The translations under genes were made by a program, and so were the position numbers. Under the pieces are notes generated by a model. The model saw only the letters and a program-made list of their open reading frames with translations. It did no database searches and was not told the origin of the DNA. 9,902 bases of DNA from an uncultured Flavobacteriales bacterium. GTDB taxonomy: Bacteria > Bacteroidota > Bacteroidia > Flavobacteriales > Crocinitomicaceae. The stretch lies in the NCBI GenBank assembly GCA_946478775.1, contig CAMLDR010000155.1:1-9902 (forward strand). The letters run 5' to 3'. This document shows positions 6,783 through 9,902 of this stretch, one piece after another (the first letter of the stretch is position 1; every line of letters starts with the position of its first letter).

Positions 6783-7211
6783 ATGACAGATTTTATAAAT
6801 ACACCAAAAGCCTTTTTAGGCAGGGGATGGGGTTTTCCTGTCACCTTTTCAAAGACAGCCAAACAAGTGGCCATGTTTGAAGCCGAAGAAGACGTCAGAA
6901 GCAGTCTTGAAATTATCCTGCAGACAGAAATCGGAGAACGGATTATGCAGCCTGAGTTTGGCGGCAGTTTGAATAGTTATGTGTTTGGATCTATAGATGC
7001 CAGCTTCAGAACATTTTTAACGGAACAAGTAAGGTCCGCAATTATACGAAATGAACCACGGGCAGAATTAATACGTGTTGATTATGCAGAGGAAATCCTG
7101 GATGGCAGACTTGATTTGACCATTTACTACCAAATCCTTGGCACAAACACCCGATACAATATTGTTTTCCCGTTTTATTTAAGTGAAGGTACTGATATTC
7201 AAGAGTCATGA
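6783..7211 (+). CDS. Baseplate wedge protein, T4 gp25-like (Afp9-like)
   Basis: This 142-residue protein is of the gp25/TssE family. It shows the family pattern: GWGFPVTF near the N-terminus, VRSSLEIILQTEIGERIMQPEFGGSL (key residues R53, P57, F59, G60), and the hallmark EPR motif at residues 91-93 (NEPRAELIRV). By family knowledge, the EPR loop contacts the wedge core, and gp25 connects the baseplate to the first sheath ring through a sheath-like handshake. The frame is open upstream as far as 6621, but that part overlaps the PAAR gene in another frame and reads as a meaningless Cys/Arg/Trp-rich peptide. The ATG at 6783, 2 nt after the PAAR stop, is therefore the true start. The stop overlaps the next start (ATGA at 7208-7211). 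Confidence 0.95.
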   Translation: MTDFINTPKAFLGRGWGFPVTFSKTAKQVAMFEAEEDVRSSLEIILQTEIGERIMQPEFGGSLNSYVFGSIDASFRTFLTEQVRSAIIRNEPRAELIRVDYAEEILDGRLDLTIYYQILGTNTRYNIVFPFYLSEGTDIQES

Positions 7212-9902
7212 GCAAACTATGTGACAATAAAAATCCTCTTTTCAGAGACGGAACCAGCCAGCAGCAACGCTTGATAAAAGCACTGCTTCCTGAATATGTT
7301 TCTGTTGATGAGCGAGATATGAATGATTTGATTGAGTTTGTCAATAAATTCACTTCGTTAATTCAATATTACTCGATCAACAATCAACAGGATGGTACGT
7401 GGAAAGAATTAATGGTCGGCCAGTTCATTGACGATCTAAATCAAAAGACAGAACCTCATTATGCATTGTTCATTGCCTTTCTTGAATTGTTCCGTTATGC
7501 TCAGGAAGACATAAATACATTCACCAAAAGACACCTCGATTTTTATTATCAGGACGTGCTGAAGTTGGTTAAGAAGAGTGCTGATCCCGATCAGGTTTTC
7601 ATCTTGTTTGAGTTAGCTCAAACTGCTTCCGGGGTGTTAATTCCTCAGGGAACCGGTTTGGACGGAGGGGAAGACACTTTGGGAAATCCCTTGGTATATC
7701 AAACGGAGCGTCCTGTATTGATCAATAAAGCGAAGACTGTTTCGTTTAAAGCGCTTTTCTATAATAAAGCCAATGATGGCAGACTTTATGCCTCGCCCAT
7801 AGCCAATTCAAAAAATGGCTTAGGGGAAGAAATTGAGTCACCTGAACCAAAATGGCGAACATTTGGAGCAGTTTCAGATCCTTCGGCTCCTTTTAACGCA
7901 GCAAGCGTAGATCGTGTCCAGGCTAATGTGGGGTTTGCAATGGCATCTCCCGTATTGTTCATGGCCGAAGGTATTCGCATTGTTCAGTTAACATTATCTG
8001 TCAATTCAGTTTCCGGTATCACAAATAACATCCTGGCGGATGCCTTTCAGGTGAGTTTTAGCGGTGAGAAAAACTGGATAATTCCTTCAGCGGATCCGGC
8101 TAAAACACCATTGGACACAACCTATCTTGGAGCACCCGGAACAAATACAATTATCATTCAACGGACATTGACTTCTGATCAGGAAGCAGTCGTTGCCTAT
8201 AATTTAGGGGAAGAATCGGAGCGTTTTGCGGGATCCTGGCCGGTAGTTAAAGTACTCCTGAATCCGGTCTCGGTAAATAATCCGTTTATTTATGAAGCAC
8301 TGAAAGGAATTCGGATAAATACGGTGAAAATCGATGTGGATGTGCAGGAAGTTCGGAATATCCTTGTTCAAAATGACAACGGTGTGCTTGATGCTTCAAA
8401 ACCGTTCCAGCCTTTTGGTAGCAGACCTCAAATTACGTCGTCGTTCTATATCGGGAGCCAGGAAATATTTAGAAAAAACCTATCGGATATTAGTGTAAAC
8501 CTCACATGGAAAGGATTGCCGGAAACCAGTACAGGCTTTAATGAATATTATCAAAGTTATTTACCGGTAATAACGAACGCTTCCAAGCGCAGAATAAATC
8601 AAAATTTTAAAGCACAGGTAGATATTCTGGAGGGAAAAAGCTGGAAGCCATTGTTGTCCTGGACATCCGGTGCTGCAAGATTGTTTAACGAAGAGCCTCT
8701 TGCTGTTTTGCCTGCAACATCGAATGGTTTTTTCTCCTTTATTTCAATTCAGCTTGCTCCATTTGGAAGAAAGCTGGTGCCCTTTAGACAACTATCGGTG
8801 ACTAACAATCCGGCTCTGAACACCTTCAAGGGAAACCCTGAACTTCCGGAATTGGAATCTTACTCCGTCAATTCAGCATCTGGTTTTTTAAGATTGCAGC
8901 TTCAGAATATTGATTTCGGACATGGAGAGTACCAAAATTCATATGCCGTCAGAGCAATTAATGCAGCAACAAACAAAACTCCGGGATTCCCGCTTCCAAA
9001 TGAACCATATACACCGACAATTTCTGAAATATCGGTTAATTATTCGGCAAGCGATGAGGTGAGTTTAATAAACAATGCGGTCAATCTATCGCAGGATAGC
9101 TTTAATTCCAAAACGGTATCTTATTACCATGTTGAACCGTTTGGAGTTCGTGAAATTCACCCCTATTTGTTCAAAGAAACAGCTTTTGCCAATTTATTGC
9201 CAAAATTTAATGACGAAGGAACATTGTATATCGGGATTTCTAATTTCACACCTCCCGGCACCCTTTCGGTTTTATTTAAGGTCGCTGAAGGCAGTTCCGA
9301 TCCGAATTTACCGGCCCAGGCCGTGAAGTGGAGTGTATTGTCAACCAATGAATGGATTCCTTTGCCCGGAAATCGGATTGTATCCGATAGCACCATGGGA
9401 TTATTAACCTCGGGTATAATAGAATTTGACCTTCCGAAATCAATGGATGCGGATCATTCGATACTTTCATCCGGACTGGTTTGGCTGAAAGCAGCTGTTG
9501 AAAATAATTCCGCAGCAATATGCGAAATGATTGAAATTCATGCGCAGGCTGTAACAGCAGTTTTCGAGGATTCTGGGAATGATCCGAAACACTATGATTC
9601 GGCACTTCCCGCAGAAAGCATTACTGAATTTGTGAATGGGATAGCCGGAATTTCTGCGGTATCACAGCCCTATGCATCATTTGGCGGAAGAGCAGTTGAA
9701 AGTGATGAAGCATATTATATCCGGGTTAGCGAACGGCTGAGACATAAAAATCGGGCGGTAATGATTTGGGATTATGAAAGGTTAGTGCTGGAAGAATTCC
9801 CAAAAGTGTATAAGGTGAAGTGTATGAATCATACCCGGTATCTTGCGCCGAATGATATCAAGGAAATCATACCGGGACATGTATCGCTAGCGGTTGTTGC
9901 CA
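7208..9902 (+). CDS. Large baseplate wedge protein, gp6 / baseplate-J-like (Afp11-like), 3' end outside window
   Basis: An open frame runs without a stop from the ATG at 7208 to the window edge, giving 898 complete codons. The ATG overlaps the gp25 stop in an ATGA junction, which supports this start and translational coupling. The N-terminus (residues about 1-150) is helical and contains RHLDFYYQDVLKL (108-120) and LIPQGTGL (144-151), a pattern I recognise from Bacteroidota eCIS wedge proteins. A long beta-rich middle follows (about 170-800) with no recognised domain. The visible C-terminal part has the baseplate-J signature, ASFGGRAVESDEAYYIRVSERLRHKNRAV (about 823-851), followed by WDYERLVLEEFPKVYKVKC. 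By family knowledge, this protein dimerises around the hub to form the wedge core and holds the gp25-like protein. It is longer than typical phage gpJ (roughly 300-400 residues). Confidence 0.93.
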   Translation, partial: MSKLCDNKNPLFRDGTSQQQRLIKALLPEYVSVDERDMNDLIEFVNKFTSLIQYYSINNQQDGTWKELMVGQFIDDLNQKTEPHYALFIAFLELFRYAQEDINTFTKRHLDFYYQDVLKLVKKSADPDQVFILFELAQTASGVLIPQGTGLDGGEDTLGNPLVYQTERPVLINKAKTVSFKALFYNKANDGRLYASPIANSKNGLGEEIESPEPKWRTFGAVSDPSAPFNAASVDRVQANVGFAMASPVLFMAEGIRIVQLTLSVNSVSGITNNILADAFQVSFSGEKNWIIPSADPAKTPLDTTYLGAPGTNTIIIQRTLTSDQEAVVAYNLGEESERFAGSWPVVKVLLNPVSVNNPFIYEALKGIRINTVKIDVDVQEVRNILVQNDNGVLDASKPFQPFGSRPQITSSFYIGSQEIFRKNLSDISVNLTWKGLPETSTGFNEYYQSYLPVITNASKRRINQNFKAQVDILEGKSWKPLLSWTSGAARLFNEEPLAVLPATSNGFFSFISIQLAPFGRKLVPFRQLSVTNNPALNTFKGNPELPELESYSVNSASGFLRLQLQNIDFGHGEYQNSYAVRAINAATNKTPGFPLPNEPYTPTISEISVNYSASDEVSLINNAVNLSQDSFNSKTVSYYHVEPFGVREIHPYLFKETAFANLLPKFNDEGTLYIGISNFTPPGTLSVLFKVAEGSSDPNLPAQAVKWSVLSTNEWIPLPGNRIVSDSTMGLLTSGIIEFDLPKSMDADHSILSSGLVWLKAAVENNSAAICEMIEIHAQAVTAVFEDSGNDPKHYDSALPAESITEFVNGIAGISAVSQPYASFGGRAVESDEAYYIRVSERLRHKNRAVMIWDYERLVLEEFPKVYKVKCMNHTRYLAPNDIKEIIPGHVSLAVVA

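Noticed and set aside
9075..9326. 83-codon + strand open frame inside the J-like gene
   Set aside because: It lies wholly within the long wedge-protein frame, in another frame, with no recognisable motif.
1..9902. Type VI secretion system
   Set aside because: The sheath is a single full-length protein rather than a TssB/TssC pair, there are two gp19-like tube proteins and a LysM adaptor, and no Tss membrane-complex gene is present in the window.
1..9902. tRNA, rRNA, CRISPR array, insertion sequence or attachment site
   Set aside because: The window is almost completely filled by coding frames; no cloverleaf, regular repeat-spacer pattern, transposase motif or terminal repeats were seen.

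Overview
The window lies inside a gene cluster for a phage-tail-like contractile injection system. It is most likely an extracellular one (eCIS) of the Afp/PVC/MAC/AlgoCIS type, carried by a member of the Bacteroidota. The lineage is inferred from three things: A-rich, Shine-Dalgarno-poor leaders before the genes; a tiny DUF5908-type protein, which I associate mainly with Bacteroidota eCIS loci; and the style of the tube, sheath and baseplate proteins. I cannot name a genus.

All nine genes lie on the + strand with gaps of -4 to 65 nt, so the window reads as one operon of structural genes. In order they are: the C-terminal part of a first sheath protein (cut by the left edge); a complete second sheath protein; a main gp19-type inner tube protein; a second, diverged tube protein (Afp5-like); a 53-residue DUF5908-type protein; a CIS-tube/LysM protein (Afp7-like); a VgrG/gp5-gp27-type spike (Afp8-like); a PAAR tip; a gp25-like baseplate wedge protein (Afp9-like); and the first 898 codons of a very large gp6/baseplate-J-like wedge protein (Afp11-like), cut by the right edge.

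Roles follow from established knowledge of these families. The two sheath paralogues would form the contractile outer cylinder around the tube. The second tube protein and the LysM protein would adapt the tube to the spike. The PAAR protein sharpens the spike, and gp25 plus the J-like protein start the baseplate wedges. Parts expected in a complete system but not visible here are the gp7-like wedge partner (Afp12-like), tail fibre, tape measure, AAA+ ATPase, tube terminator and cargo toxins. They would most plausibly lie downstream, with any Afp1-like first tube gene upstream.

No tRNA, rRNA, CRISPR array, transposon or promoter could be supported. The only stretches without a gene are short leaders. 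The longest (65 nt, between the two sheath genes) contains a perfect 14-bp palindrome. Nothing here is clearly an undescribed system. The points most worth following are a roughly 130-residue extra domain in the second sheath protein, the oversized wedge protein, the PAAR gene preceding the gp25 gene, and the small DUF5908-type gene, which is easily missed.
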